Of a stretch of DNA of 37,486 bases, positions 1 through 8,608 are shown in pieces. The DNA comes from Candidatus Kuenenia stuttgartensis (GTDB lineage: Bacteria; Planctomycetota; Planctomycetia; Pirellulales; UBA1268): positions 1 through 37,486 of the forward strand of contig CAMCQY010000022.1 in assembly GCA_945877135.1 (NCBI GenBank), read 5' to 3'. Position 1 is the first letter of the stretch; every line of letters starts with the position of its first letter. Below the pieces are notes generated by a model that did not search any database, was not told the DNA's origin, and was given only the letters and a program-made list of their open reading frames with translations. The translations under genes and the position numbers were made by a program.

Positions 1-749
1 CTCACCAAGCCGAAGAGAAACACGCCGCAACAGATCAGCAGCGTGATCACCTGGTTGACCCGCGTCGAGGCCGCTATCGCCACTGCCGACAGCACCAGAA
101 TCGCCAGAAACACCATCCCAATCGCGTACATGAGTTGCGGATTGAAGTCGGTCAGCGGGCTCTGCAGCCACCAGTCGCGGGCCAGGATCGAGCAGATCCC
201 AACCGCCACCGTGAGCATCACGGCCAGACAGGCAGTAAGCGTCGAGGGAAAAGGCCGTCGGTAGAGATAGTTCAGCAGCCCCGCCGTCAGCAGGGCGAGC
301 AGGCCGAAGAGCAGGCCGAAGGTGAGCACCGGGCCGTCGTAGATCTCGCCACGGCCCATGCCCATCTGCGGCTTGTGCCGAACCGCCATCAAAAACGCGA
401 GGAGCAGGACGTAATAGCCGACGGCCAGCGCCCCGGCCACGCCGAGGAATTTTCCGACGATCACCGCCGCCCGCGCCACCGGCTTGCTCACCACGGTGAG
501 CACCGTCTTGTTTTCGATCTCCTTCGAGAGCACACTCGACGCCGTAAAGGCGGCCAGCAGCAACCCCACAATCAGGAGGGTGCTCAGTCCGAGATCGACG
601 AGCAGCTTTTCATCCTCCCCCATCGTGAACGCGGCGAGGTTGACGTTGCAGACCATCGCCAACAGACCGATCAGCACAAGCACGATGAAGATCGGCTGCC
701 GGATGGCCTCGAGGAATGCATTGCGAGCGATGGAAAAGATTGGCGTCAT
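1..749 (-). CDS. ABC-2 type transporter permease, 3' end cut by the window edge
   Basis: This reading frame is absent from the ORF track because it has no stop inside the window. I found it by reverse-complementing the left edge. From an ATG at 749 it begins MTPIFSIARNAFLEAIRQ and stays open for 249 codons. It contains several hydrophobic spans (for example FIVLVLIGLLAMVC near residue 22 and TLLIVGLLLAAF near 55). It also has the ABC-2 family pattern of a cytoplasmic segment, 'SKEIENKTVLTVVSKPVAR', followed by 'GKF', in which the permease contacts its ATPase. It is therefore probably the membrane subunit of an ABC exporter, with its ATPase likely further left. It is divergent from the SPFH cluster, with 105 bp between the starts. 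The same kind of motif ('TLTKPLGRPEYLLGKW') occurs in the permease at 6514-8571, so the two are related in type. The substrate is unknown. The family call is firm and the start is likely. Confidence 0.85.
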   Translation of the reverse strand, partial: MTPIFSIARNAFLEAIRQPIFIVLVLIGLLAMVCNVNLAAFTMGEDEKLLVDLGLSTLLIVGLLLAAFTASSVLSKEIENKTVLTVVSKPVARAAVIVGKFLGVAGALAVGYYVLLLAFLMAVRHKPQMGMGRGEIYDGPVLTFGLLFGLLALLTAGLLNYLYRRPFPSTLTACLAVMLTVAVGICSILARDWWLQSPLTDFNPQLMYAIGMVFLAILVLSAVAIAASTRVNQVITLLICCGVFLFGLV

Positions 750-854
750 GACAATAGGATACCGGCTCTTTGCCGCTCATTGAAATCTCACATGCGGCTG
801 CATGATGGAGATGGCAGGATCAGACTTAATCGAGGCCGGATCAGTTTCAGAAGC
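750..854. promoter_or_regulatory. Divergent intergenic region between ABC permease and SPFH cluster
   Basis: This 105-bp gap separates two divergently transcribed membrane-protein genes and must contain the promoter of at least the leftward one. I see no convincing -35/-10 pair. The long upstream extension of the plus-strand ORF (to 135) runs antisense through the permease gene and is not believable as coding. Confidence 0.35.
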
Positions 855-2921
855 ATGAACAACGACGAACTCACCTATCGCCGCGGCACCACGGCGGCCC
901 TCGCTGGCCTCGCCGTCCAGGTCGTGCTCTGCGTGGCCACGGGGCTGATCGGCGCCTGGGCCCAGAGCCCCGCCATTCAGGCCGCCACCTGGCACATCGC
1001 CGGCGGCATTCCGATCTGGATCATCCTCGCGATCATCTACCAGCAGCATGCTGTCGAGCGGACCGAGACCCTGGCCGCGGAAAAGCTGGCCACCCAAGAC
1101 GCCACCACGGCCGCGATCTTCGGCGAGACCAGCGACGAACTGCAACTGGCCCGCAACCGGCTCGACCGGCTCTATGCCTACGGCCTGCCCGCGGTGAGTT
1201 TCGGGGTGGCCCTCTATCTCATTGCCGCCGGTCTCGCCCTGCTCTACCGCGCAGCTGGCTTCGGCACCGACCGAATCGCCCTCTCTCTCTCCAAAGACTG
1301 CAATCCAGTCGGCCTGATGTTCGCGACGGCGGGTGTGGCCTTCGTGGCCTTCATCGCCGCCCGTTGGATCAGCGGCTACACGCGGGTCCGCGAGTGGCAA
1401 CTCCTTCGTGGTGGTGCCAGCTACCTGATGGGCACATTTCTCGTGGCCGCCCTGCTCCTTGCAGGCGCCGCCGCGGTGGCCATCGTCAAAGAGACGTCGT
1501 TCTTTGAACTGTTGGCCCGGCTCGTTCCCTCGATGATGATTCTGATCGGCGGCGAGATTCTGCTCACCTCCCTGCTCGCGGCCTACCGGCCAAAGCGGCC
1601 GGGCGAGATTCCGCGGCCGGCATTCGACAGCCGGTTCCTCGGCCTGCTCACGGCTCCCGAATCGCTCGGCCATGTGGTGGGAGAACTGATCAACTACCAG
1701 TTTGGCGTTGAAGTTTCCCGGAGCTGGTTCTATCAGATGCTCGGCCGCGCGGTGACGCCACTGACGGTCTTTGCCGGCGGCGTGCTCCTCGCCCTGAGCA
1801 CGCTTGTGATCGTCGGTCCCGACGAGCAGGGGATCGTGCTGCGGCAAGGCGCGCTTGCCCGCGGACCGGTCGGCCCGGGAATCCATTTCAAGGCGCCATG
1901 GCCGGTCGAGACCGCGGAAATCTACCCTACCGGAAAAGTCCTCCAGCTGACGATTTCCAGTGACAAGCTGGGCCGCTTTGAGAAAAAGCGGGAAGGCCTG
2001 CTCTGGACGGGGGGTGACGACGATGCTTCGAAAATGGGCCTTGAGTTGTTTCTCTGCGCCCCGGAATCCGCGGCCGGCGGTGGTGGCTCGCTCTCGCTGC
2101 TGATGGCCGACGTGATCGTGCAGTATCGCATCGGCGACCTCGTCACGTTTCTGGAGGGCTCGACCGCCGCCCGCGACTCGATCGAACTGGTCACCCAGCA
2201 GGAGGCAAGCACCTACTTTGCCAGCAAGCCGCTCGACGAACTGCTCTCCAAGGGTCGCACCGAGGGCGGCCCGGAACTCCAGAAGCGGATTCAGAGCCGA
2301 GTTGATGCCCTCGGCCTGGGCTTTGAGATCGTGGATGTCGGTATCTGCACGCTCCAGCCGCCGCCGGGCAAGGTGGCCCGCGAGTTCCACCGCCAGATCG
2401 GCGCGCAACAGCAGCGGGAGACGCTTGTGCAACAGGCGTATAAAGACGCGATCGTCACGCTGGCGAAAGTCGCCGGCTCGGTGGAGCGCAGTCGAAAGAT
2501 CAACGATGCCATCGTGCGGCTCGACGACTCCCGCACCGCCGCCGCGGAGGTGGCCGCCAAGATCGGCGCCCGCGACGTCCTGCCCATCACCGCTCAGCAA
2601 CTCGCCAAGCAGGAAATCGAAATCGAGGAACTGCTCGGCGAGGCTCGCGGTGAGGCGGCTGAGATCATCCACAAGGCCCGGTCCGATCGCTGGAAGAAGA
2701 CGATCGGCGAGCGGTCGGCGCTCGAACGGTTTGCCGGCCAACTGCTCGCCTACCAGGCGGCCCCCGCCTACTTCCGCACAAAGCAATATCTCGAAGTCCT
2801 CGCCAACTCGCTCGTCGATCGCCGCAAGGTGGTGATCGCCGGGGATAAGGGTGACCTGCCCGTGCTCAACCTCGACTTCAGCGACCCGACCAACGCCATC
2901 GACACGCTTATCGGTGAATAG
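855..2921 (+). CDS. HflK-like SPFH/band-7 protein with N-terminal polytopic membrane domain
   Basis: From the ATG at 855 (MNNDELTYRRGTT) the product is 688 residues. The ORF track extends to 135, but that part is antisense to the permease. Residues 1-315 carry about seven hydrophobic segments (near 13-35, 48-63, 110-131, 152-170, 189-211, 217-243 and 298-319). An SPFH/band-7 domain follows, beginning at 'VGPDEQGIVLRQG' and including 'GPGIHFKAPWPVE', the typical HflK/stomatin start. The C-terminal third is charged, Ala/Glu-rich and likely coiled coil. Typical HflK has one transmembrane helix and about 400 residues, so the multi-span N-terminus is an unusual addition. SPFH proteins form membrane cages or scaffolds; HflK/HflC classically hold FtsH. 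The gene is 8 bp upstream of the HflC-like gene and is probably cotranscribed with it. The SPFH assignment is solid; what it does here is unknown. Confidence 0.85.
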   Translation: MNNDELTYRRGTTAALAGLAVQVVLCVATGLIGAWAQSPAIQAATWHIAGGIPIWIILAIIYQQHAVERTETLAAEKLATQDATTAAIFGETSDELQLARNRLDRLYAYGLPAVSFGVALYLIAAGLALLYRAAGFGTDRIALSLSKDCNPVGLMFATAGVAFVAFIAARWISGYTRVREWQLLRGGASYLMGTFLVAALLLAGAAAVAIVKETSFFELLARLVPSMMILIGGEILLTSLLAAYRPKRPGEIPRPAFDSRFLGLLTAPESLGHVVGELINYQFGVEVSRSWFYQMLGRAVTPLTVFAGGVLLALSTLVIVGPDEQGIVLRQGALARGPVGPGIHFKAPWPVETAEIYPTGKVLQLTISSDKLGRFEKKREGLLWTGGDDDASKMGLELFLCAPESAAGGGGSLSLLMADVIVQYRIGDLVTFLEGSTAARDSIELVTQQEASTYFASKPLDELLSKGRTEGGPELQKRIQSRVDALGLGFEIVDVGICTLQPPPGKVAREFHRQIGAQQQRETLVQQAYKDAIVTLAKVAGSVERSRKINDAIVRLDDSRTAAAEVAAKIGARDVLPITAQQLAKQEIEIEELLGEARGEAAEIIHKARSDRWKKTIGERSALERFAGQLLAYQAAPAYFRTKQYLEVLANSLVDRRKVVIAGDKGDLPVLNLDFSDPTNAIDTLIGE

Positions 2922-2929
2922 GTGACTCC

Positions 2930-3868
2930 ATGAAAAACTCCTTCACGATCCTCATGGGCATTGTGATTACAGCCGCCCTGCTGTCGTACATGTTTCTCTA
3001 CCAGGTGCGGTATGACCAGGTTGCCGTCCGCACCACATTCGACAAGGCGGACGACGGCAGCGTGCAGACGGCGCCCGGGCTCAAGTTCCGGCTTCCCTGG
3101 CCGATTCATAAAGTCACGCACTACTCGAAGCGGCTGCAATTGCTGGAAGACACCGTCGAGGAACTCCAGACGGCCGACGGCAAGAGCGTGATCGTGAAGA
3201 CGTATCTCACGTGGCGGATCGAGAATCCGCTCGAGTTTTACGTCACGCTCAAAGACCCTGCCGAGGCCCAGCGGCAGCTCTCCAGCCGCCTCCGCGAGAT
3301 CCGAGGCCTCATCAGCCGCTACCGGCTCGACCAACTCGTCAACCTCGACAAGAATGCGATCAAACTCGACGAGATCGAGAACCTGGCGAAGAGCTCGCTG
3401 GAGAAGTCGCTCGCCCAGTCGGGCTACGGCCTGAAGGTGGAGAGCGTGGGCATCTACAAGATCGTCCTGCCAGAGTCGACGACCCAGAAGGTGTTTGAGA
3501 CGATGATCACCACCCGGGAGCGGCTCAGCGAAAACGCCCTGCAGGAAGGGCAGGCGCAGGCCTCGGCGATCCGCAGCGAAGCGGAGAGCGCCCGCGAGCG
3601 AATTCTCGCCTTCGCGGAGCGGCGGGCACAGACGATCCGCTCAAAGGGCGACCGCGAGGCCTCCAAGGAATACCAGAGCTTCGCCGCCAATGAGGATTTT
3701 GCGGTCTTTCTCCGCAAGGTCGAGGCCCTGAAGAAGATGCTCGACCACAACACGACCTTTGTGCTCTCGGCCGACAGCCTCGGCATCCTCGACTGGTTCA
3801 ACCGGGATCCGGGCCAGGCGGCACCAGCCCAGCGACCGGCCCCGCAGGCCCGACCGCTGCCGCAGTAA
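2930..3868 (+). CDS. hflC: HflC-like SPFH/band-7 membrane protein
   Basis: This 312-residue protein has the length and layout of HflC. A single N-terminal transmembrane segment (about residues 6-25) is followed by an SPFH domain that starts 'VRYDQVAVRTTFDKADDGS' and contains 'PGLKFRLPWPIHKV'. A charged helical region with 'AERRAQTIRSKGDREASKEY' then matches the conserved HflC C-terminal segment. The tail is Pro/Ala/Gln-rich. In known systems HflC forms a large hetero-oligomer with HflK in the cytoplasmic membrane, domain outward, enclosing FtsH. Here it lies between two HflK-like genes: 8 bp after the polytopic one and 26 bp before the second. A GGTGA sequence just upstream supports the ATG at 2930. 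No ftsH is in the window, so a role other than FtsH control, or action on a distant FtsH, is possible. Confidence 0.85.
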   Translation: MKNSFTILMGIVITAALLSYMFLYQVRYDQVAVRTTFDKADDGSVQTAPGLKFRLPWPIHKVTHYSKRLQLLEDTVEELQTADGKSVIVKTYLTWRIENPLEFYVTLKDPAEAQRQLSSRLREIRGLISRYRLDQLVNLDKNAIKLDEIENLAKSSLEKSLAQSGYGLKVESVGIYKIVLPESTTQKVFETMITTRERLSENALQEGQAQASAIRSEAESARERILAFAERRAQTIRSKGDREASKEYQSFAANEDFAVFLRKVEALKKMLDHNTTFVLSADSLGILDWFNRDPGQAAPAQRPAPQARPLPQ

Positions 3869-3894
3869 GCGGCCAGCCAGCCAGCGAACCAGTT

Positions 3895-5262
3895 ATGAAA
3901 GACACAGACATGAGCGATCAGCCGATGAACGATTCGAGCGTCCATGGCGTTGCCGTGAACGATCCTGCCGTCGCGGCTGCGGGCGTCGCGCCTGCGGCCC
4001 CGGCATCATCGGACGATCCGGGCGATGCGTTTGACCCGGCACAGCAGTCGCTCGCCGAGGCGCTCAAGGTCAGCTTTGGCATCCTCAAGTTTGCCATGTT
4101 CGGCCTGCTTGTCGCCTACTGCCTAAGCGGCACGTTCAGCGTGGGCTCCAACGAGGTCGCGTTGCGACTGCGGTTCGGCGACTACGTCGGGGCCCCCGGC
4201 CAGCGGGTGCTCGAGCGGGGCACCTACCTCGCCGCGCCGTTTCCGATCGAGCAGGTGATCAAGGTCGACACGCGGCCTACGACGATCGACTTGAACCGTG
4301 AGTTCTGGTACGAGATCACCGGCGGCGGCGAATCAAAGGAGAGCTTCCGCTCAGGCCAGGCCAGGCCACTCAATCCGATCAAGGACGGGTCACTCCTGAC
4401 CGGCGACTTCAATATCGCCCACGCCCGCTGGTCGCTCACTTACCGCGTGGCCGACCCTGAAGACTACATCACCAACGTCGGCAAGCCCGCGCTTGGAGAA
4501 GAGATCGTCCGGTGCGCGATCCAGCAGGGAATCGTGCAGGCGACAGCCCAGTTGCCGGCAGAGGATTTTCTCAAGGGCGTGGTGAATCGGGAACTCGCGA
4601 TCGGCATCGCCCAGCGCAGACTCGATGAGATGAAGACCGGCCTCACGATCGATCAACTCAATCTCGATCAGGTGACCGCGCCGATGGCCGTCGTGAAGAG
4701 CTTTGATGATGTGACCACCGCGGAGGCCGACCGCTCACAACGGATCGTGTCGGCCCAGCAGGACCGTACGCGGATCCTCGCCGAGACCGCGGGCGAAGCT
4801 GCGGAGAAACTCGTCGGCCTCGTGACCGACTACGAACAGGCCGTCGAGGCGGGCACGGCCGCCGAGGCCGACGCTGCCGACGCAAAACTCGACCAGGCCT
4901 TCACGGCACTCGAGACGGAGAAGGCCCAGATCGGCGGTGAGGCCGCGAGGGTGATCAATGCGGCCAACACCTACCGCACGCAGGTGGTAGAACGGGTGAA
5001 GTCGGAACGGGAAATGTTCGAGCGGCTCTTGCCGCAGTATGAGCAGAATCCTCGGATCATCCTGTCGCGGCTCTGGGAGGATGCTCGCGAGAAGATCCTC
5101 ACCGGCGACGTCGAAACCTTCTATACGGTTCCAGGCCAACTCCAGCTCCAGCTCAACCGCGATCCCGAGATCCAAAAAATGAAGCAGCGCGAGCAGCTCA
5201 AGGCGCTCAAGACGGAGCAAAAAAGCATGCAGCGGGCCCGGCAATTGCAGACCGGAAAATAG
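3895..5262 (+). CDS. hflK: Second HflK-like SPFH/band-7 membrane protein
   Basis: The 455-residue product (450 if the ATG at 3910 is used; neither has a clear ribosome-binding site) has an Ala/Asp/Pro-rich cytoplasmic N-terminus. One transmembrane segment follows near residues 61-80, and then an SPFH domain opens at 'VGSNEVALRLRFGDYVG'. The segment 'GDFNIAHARWSLTYRVADPEDYI' resembles the HflK stretch in which new-data strands precede the membrane-distal helix. The long Ala/Glu/Gln-rich C-terminus (about 260-455) should be coiled coil. It follows the HflC-like gene by 26 bp and precedes the ABC ATPase by 14 bp, so it probably belongs to one operon that runs from 855. Together with the two preceding genes it gives three SPFH proteins in tandem, more than the usual HflK/HflC pair. 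A third subunit or an alternative partner for HflC is plausible. Confidence 0.8.
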   Translation: MKDTDMSDQPMNDSSVHGVAVNDPAVAAAGVAPAAPASSDDPGDAFDPAQQSLAEALKVSFGILKFAMFGLLVAYCLSGTFSVGSNEVALRLRFGDYVGAPGQRVLERGTYLAAPFPIEQVIKVDTRPTTIDLNREFWYEITGGGESKESFRSGQARPLNPIKDGSLLTGDFNIAHARWSLTYRVADPEDYITNVGKPALGEEIVRCAIQQGIVQATAQLPAEDFLKGVVNRELAIGIAQRRLDEMKTGLTIDQLNLDQVTAPMAVVKSFDDVTTAEADRSQRIVSAQQDRTRILAETAGEAAEKLVGLVTDYEQAVEAGTAAEADAADAKLDQAFTALETEKAQIGGEAARVINAANTYRTQVVERVKSEREMFERLLPQYEQNPRIILSRLWEDAREKILTGDVETFYTVPGQLQLQLNRDPEIQKMKQREQLKALKTEQKSMQRARQLQTGK

Positions 5263-5276
5263 GCAGGGAGGACCAG

Positions 5277-6500
5277 ATGATCACGCAGGCGGTACCTACC
5301 ACCATGGCGGCAGACGACCAGCGGCCCGTGGACATCAAGTGCGCGGGTGTGACGAAGATCTTTCGCGACTTCTGGATGCGGCCGCGGGTCCGCGCGGTGG
5401 ATGGCGTCGATATCGAGGTCCGCCGTGGGCAGGTCTACGGCCTGCTCGGCCCCAACGGCTCGGGCAAGAGCACGACGATCAAGATGCTCCTGGGACTCCT
5501 GACGCCGACCGCCGGGCGGATCGCCGTGATGGGAAAGCGTCCGCGACACGTCGAGTCAAAGAAGCAGATCGGCTACCTCCCGGAGGAGAGCTACCTCTAC
5601 CGCTTTCTCTCCGCCCGCGAGACGCTCGACTATTACGGGAGGCTGTTTCGGATCCCGGCTCCGATCCGCCGCGAGCGCGTCTCGAAGCTTTTGGAGATGG
5701 TGGGGCTCGAGGCCGTCGAGCACCGTCCGGTCGGCGAATTCTCCAAGGGCATGCAGCGGCGGGTGGGCCTCGCCCAGAGCCTGATCAACGATCCACAACT
5801 GCTGATTCTCGACGAGCCGACCAGCGGCATGGATCCGGTCGGGGCCCGTCAGATCAAGGACGTGATCGAGAAACTGGCCGAGCGTGGCAAGACGATTCTC
5901 CTCTGCACGCATCTCTTGTCCGACGTCGAAGACCTCTGCGACCGGGTGGCGATCATGTTCGGCGGCAAGGTGCGGGCGGAGGGCACCTGCGGCGAACTCC
6001 TTGAACAGCAGGACCTCACGAATCTCCAGACAGACCGGCTGCCTGCAGACGTGGTTGCCGAGATTCAGGCGGTACTCGAAAAGCGTGGCCTCGGCCTCCG
6101 CAGCGTCGAACAGCCCCGCCGGCGGCTCGAGTCGCTGTTTCTCGAAATCGTCGACACTGCCCGCAAGGATGGGACGCACACCAGCGGTGCCCGCAGCGGC
6201 GGCCAGATCGCCGACTTCCTTCGGGAAGGGGCGACCGAGGCGGGAGCTGACACCGAGGCCGACGGTGAGGAGATTCTCGATTCGCTCGCCGCCAGGGCCG
6301 CGACGTCACAGACTGGCTCGGAAAAAACGGCTCCATCCGCTCCGGCCGCTGAAGATGACACGCTTGCTGGTCTCGTTGCCCGTCCGCAGGCCCCGGCCCC
6401 GGCCGCAGTCCCTCCGTCGCAGCAGGCCGTCGCGGCCGAGACCGGCTCTGTCGAGGATCCCGACGACGACATCCTGTCGTCGCTCACGCGTCGTCCATGA
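5277..6500 (+). CDS. ABC transporter ATP-binding protein with disordered C-terminal extension
   Basis: All ATPase motifs are intact: Walker A GPNGSGKS (58-65), signature FSKGMQRRVG (155-164), Walker B LLILDEPTSGMDP (175-187) and the switch histidine in CTHLLSDVE (about 212). This is the class that pairs with ABC-2 permeases in exporters or in gliding/lipid/antibiotic efflux systems. A GGGAGG sequence a few bases upstream supports the ATG at 5277. Typical members have about 240-310 residues. This one has 407, and the extra ~130 C-terminal residues are Ala/Pro/Glu/Asp-rich, likely disordered, and end 'DDDILSSLTRRP'. It follows the SPFH genes by 14 bp and lies 13 bp before its permease. Co-operon placement suggests the SPFH proteins organise this transporter in the membrane, but that is inference. 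The substrate is unknown. Confidence 0.92.
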   Translation: MITQAVPTTMAADDQRPVDIKCAGVTKIFRDFWMRPRVRAVDGVDIEVRRGQVYGLLGPNGSGKSTTIKMLLGLLTPTAGRIAVMGKRPRHVESKKQIGYLPEESYLYRFLSARETLDYYGRLFRIPAPIRRERVSKLLEMVGLEAVEHRPVGEFSKGMQRRVGLAQSLINDPQLLILDEPTSGMDPVGARQIKDVIEKLAERGKTILLCTHLLSDVEDLCDRVAIMFGGKVRAEGTCGELLEQQDLTNLQTDRLPADVVAEIQAVLEKRGLGLRSVEQPRRRLESLFLEIVDTARKDGTHTSGARSGGQIADFLREGATEAGADTEADGEEILDSLAARAATSQTGSEKTAPSAPAAEDDTLAGLVARPQAPAPAAVPPSQQAVAAETGSVEDPDDDILSSLTRRP

Positions 6501-6513
6501 AGGTCTGGAAACG

Positions 6514-8571
6514 ATGCCTGCCGCACCCCACGCCCGCCCTGCCCCACGCCGCCCCGGCACACCCGCGCTCGACAGCATGCTGCTCGGCCGATTTGCCGCC
6601 GTGCTCGTCGGGATCGTCGCGGCAGCCGCCGGTGCCGCCTGGCTGCTTGATGCGCAGGCCGCTCCAGCCGTGGCGACTGCCGTCCGGCTGCTCGGCCTCG
6701 TGGCAGCAATCGGTTGGACATTCCACGCCGTTTCGGCCCTGCTGGGCGAAGGCCAAAACGTTGCGGTCGGTCCCGCCAGCCGTGCGGCAATCCTGACCTT
6801 CGTATTGGCCGGTGGCAGCGGCCTGGCGGAACTCGCAGCATGGCGACTGCCGCTCCCGCTGGGAGTTTTTCTGCAAGTTGCCGCCGCGGCCGCGCCCGGC
6901 ATACTGCTCTGGCGGGCCTTCAAAGCCGCGCCGCAGCACCGCTGGCTCGCGACCGCAGTGGGTGGCCTGGCAGGCACCGCATTCCTGCTCTGGTTTCTCA
7001 TGCGGCACGGCCTCTCGGCCGGAGCGATCACGATCGGGGCCGCCGTCGCGATTGCGGCAGGATTCCTGGCGGGGCTCACGGCCCTGCGGGCCATCCTCTC
7101 GGGGCCCGGCTGGGCGGCTGTCGCCCGCACCGTCGTCGACGAGGCGATCCGCATGCGGGCGGCACTCGTACTCCTGATCGTGCTTGTGCTCTCGCTGCCA
7201 ATCCTGCCGCTCCTGCTCGACTCCGGCGAACGGCTCGAATACCGCGTGCAATTCCTGCTCACCTGGGCGCTGGGCACGACAACGCTCCTGCTCGGGCTCT
7301 TGAACGTGTTCCTCGGCTGTGGCAGCCTCTGCGGCGACATCGACTCCAGCCGGATCCACATGACGCTCACCAAGCCGCTCGGTCGGCCCGAGTATCTCCT
7401 CGGGAAGTGGGGCGGCTTGGTTGCGGTCAACGCGCTGCTGGTGGCCGTGGCCGGGATCGGGATCTACTCGTTCACGCAACTCCTCGCACTCTCCCCCGCC
7501 TCGAGCGAGGGCGACCGGCTCGCCGTGGAAGAGCAGGTGCTCGCCGCCCGGCAGAGCGTCCGGCCGACACATCCCGGCGGGGATGCCTATGCCAAAGAGA
7601 TCGAGAAGGTGATCGACGAGTTCGAAAAAGACCTGCCAGACGCCTTCAAGAAAGACCGCCAGGGAACACGGCAGCGCATTCGCGAGCAGTATTACGGCAA
7701 ATGGCACACGATCACTCCGGACAAGGTGAGCGAGTATCTTTTCACCGGACTGGCACAGGCAAAGAAGGTGTCACCGGTGGTACACCTCCGCATCAGGCCC
7801 TACGGCGATGGCACCGGACTCGACCGTGCGGATGTGCGTTTTGCGATGTGGGTCAACGGCCGACCCTATCCCTACCGTGACGGCGAGCACGTGCCCTACA
7901 CGCTCGCCGGCCAGACCACGCACACGATCGAGATCCCAACCGTGGCGATCGACGACAAAGGGACGCTCCGGTTGACGATCGAAAACAAAAACCTGGTGCT
8001 CCCTGGCGCCACCAGGCCAACGACGATTTCAATCGTGCCCGGCAAGGGACTGGAGATTCTCGAGCCAGTCGGCTCGTTTGGCCAGAACTACCTGAAGTGC
8101 CTGTTCGTCATCTGGCTCAAGCTGGCGATGATCGCGGCGGTGGCTGTCGCCTCCTCGACCTTCCTCGGCTTCCCGATGGCGGTGCTCCTGAGCCTGATGG
8201 TTTTTCTTTCGGCATTTGGCAGCGGTTTCGTCGGGGATTCGCTCGAACTCTACACCGGCATGGACGACGCGACGGCGACCGTGAAGGACATGGCACAGCT
8301 CCGCTACGCCTCCTTCTATGACTTCTTGAAGCAGGGTGAATACTGGGAGGCGTTCAAGGTGATCATGGCCATATTCGGCGAGCTGTTCGTGAAAGTGATC
8401 CCGTCGTTCGACCGCTACGACACAGTCACGGCGGTCGCCACCGGCATGAACATTCAGCCCTGGAGCGTGTTCGAATGCATTCTGCGGGTAGGCATCGTCG
8501 CCCCGGTCGCCCTCGGCCTGCTGGCCTGGTTCTGCTTTGAGCAACGCGACCTCGTCCGCTCCAATACATGA
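6514..8571 (+). CDS. ABC transporter permease with large soluble insertion
   Basis: I take the ATG at 6514 (MPAAPHARPAPRRPG), 13 bp after the ATPase stop. The ORF track extends to 5884, but that stretch overlaps the ATPase gene in another frame. The product is 685 residues. The N-terminal half contains about six to eight hydrophobic segments. The ABC-2 coupling-like motif 'RIHMTLTKPLGRPEYLLGKW' follows near residue 280. A hydrophilic region of about 200 residues, probably extracytoplasmic, comes next (about 325-520, with 'DLPDAFKKDRQGTRQRIREQ'). At least two more transmembrane segments close the protein ('MIAAVAVASSTFLGFPMAVLL'). The insertion placed between transmembrane bundles recalls exporters that act on envelope substrates. 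It is a partner of the ATPase at 5277-6500. Substrate and direction are not shown by the sequence. Confidence 0.85.
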   Translation: MPAAPHARPAPRRPGTPALDSMLLGRFAAVLVGIVAAAAGAAWLLDAQAAPAVATAVRLLGLVAAIGWTFHAVSALLGEGQNVAVGPASRAAILTFVLAGGSGLAELAAWRLPLPLGVFLQVAAAAAPGILLWRAFKAAPQHRWLATAVGGLAGTAFLLWFLMRHGLSAGAITIGAAVAIAAGFLAGLTALRAILSGPGWAAVARTVVDEAIRMRAALVLLIVLVLSLPILPLLLDSGERLEYRVQFLLTWALGTTTLLLGLLNVFLGCGSLCGDIDSSRIHMTLTKPLGRPEYLLGKWGGLVAVNALLVAVAGIGIYSFTQLLALSPASSEGDRLAVEEQVLAARQSVRPTHPGGDAYAKEIEKVIDEFEKDLPDAFKKDRQGTRQRIREQYYGKWHTITPDKVSEYLFTGLAQAKKVSPVVHLRIRPYGDGTGLDRADVRFAMWVNGRPYPYRDGEHVPYTLAGQTTHTIEIPTVAIDDKGTLRLTIENKNLVLPGATRPTTISIVPGKGLEILEPVGSFGQNYLKCLFVIWLKLAMIAAVAVASSTFLGFPMAVLLSLMVFLSAFGSGFVGDSLELYTGMDDATATVKDMAQLRYASFYDFLKQGEYWEAFKVIMAIFGELFVKVIPSFDRYDTVTAVATGMNIQPWSVFECILRVGIVAPVALGLLAWFCFEQRDLVRSNT

Positions 8572-8608
8572 CCCCCAGTATCCACTCGGTCCTTGCATCC
8601 GTGACACC

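Noticed and set aside
135-854. Upstream part of the 928-residue ORF that ends at 2921
   Set aside because: It runs antisense through the ABC permease at 1-749 and has a low-complexity Arg/Gln/His-rich translation. The HflK-like protein starts naturally at 855.
777-2786. 669-residue minus-strand ORF
   Set aside because: Shadow of the SPFH gene; Arg/Gly/His-rich with no recognisable motif.
5884-6513. N-terminal extension of the permease ORF
   Set aside because: Lies inside the ABC ATPase in another frame and is Arg/Ser/Pro-rich. The real start is 6514.
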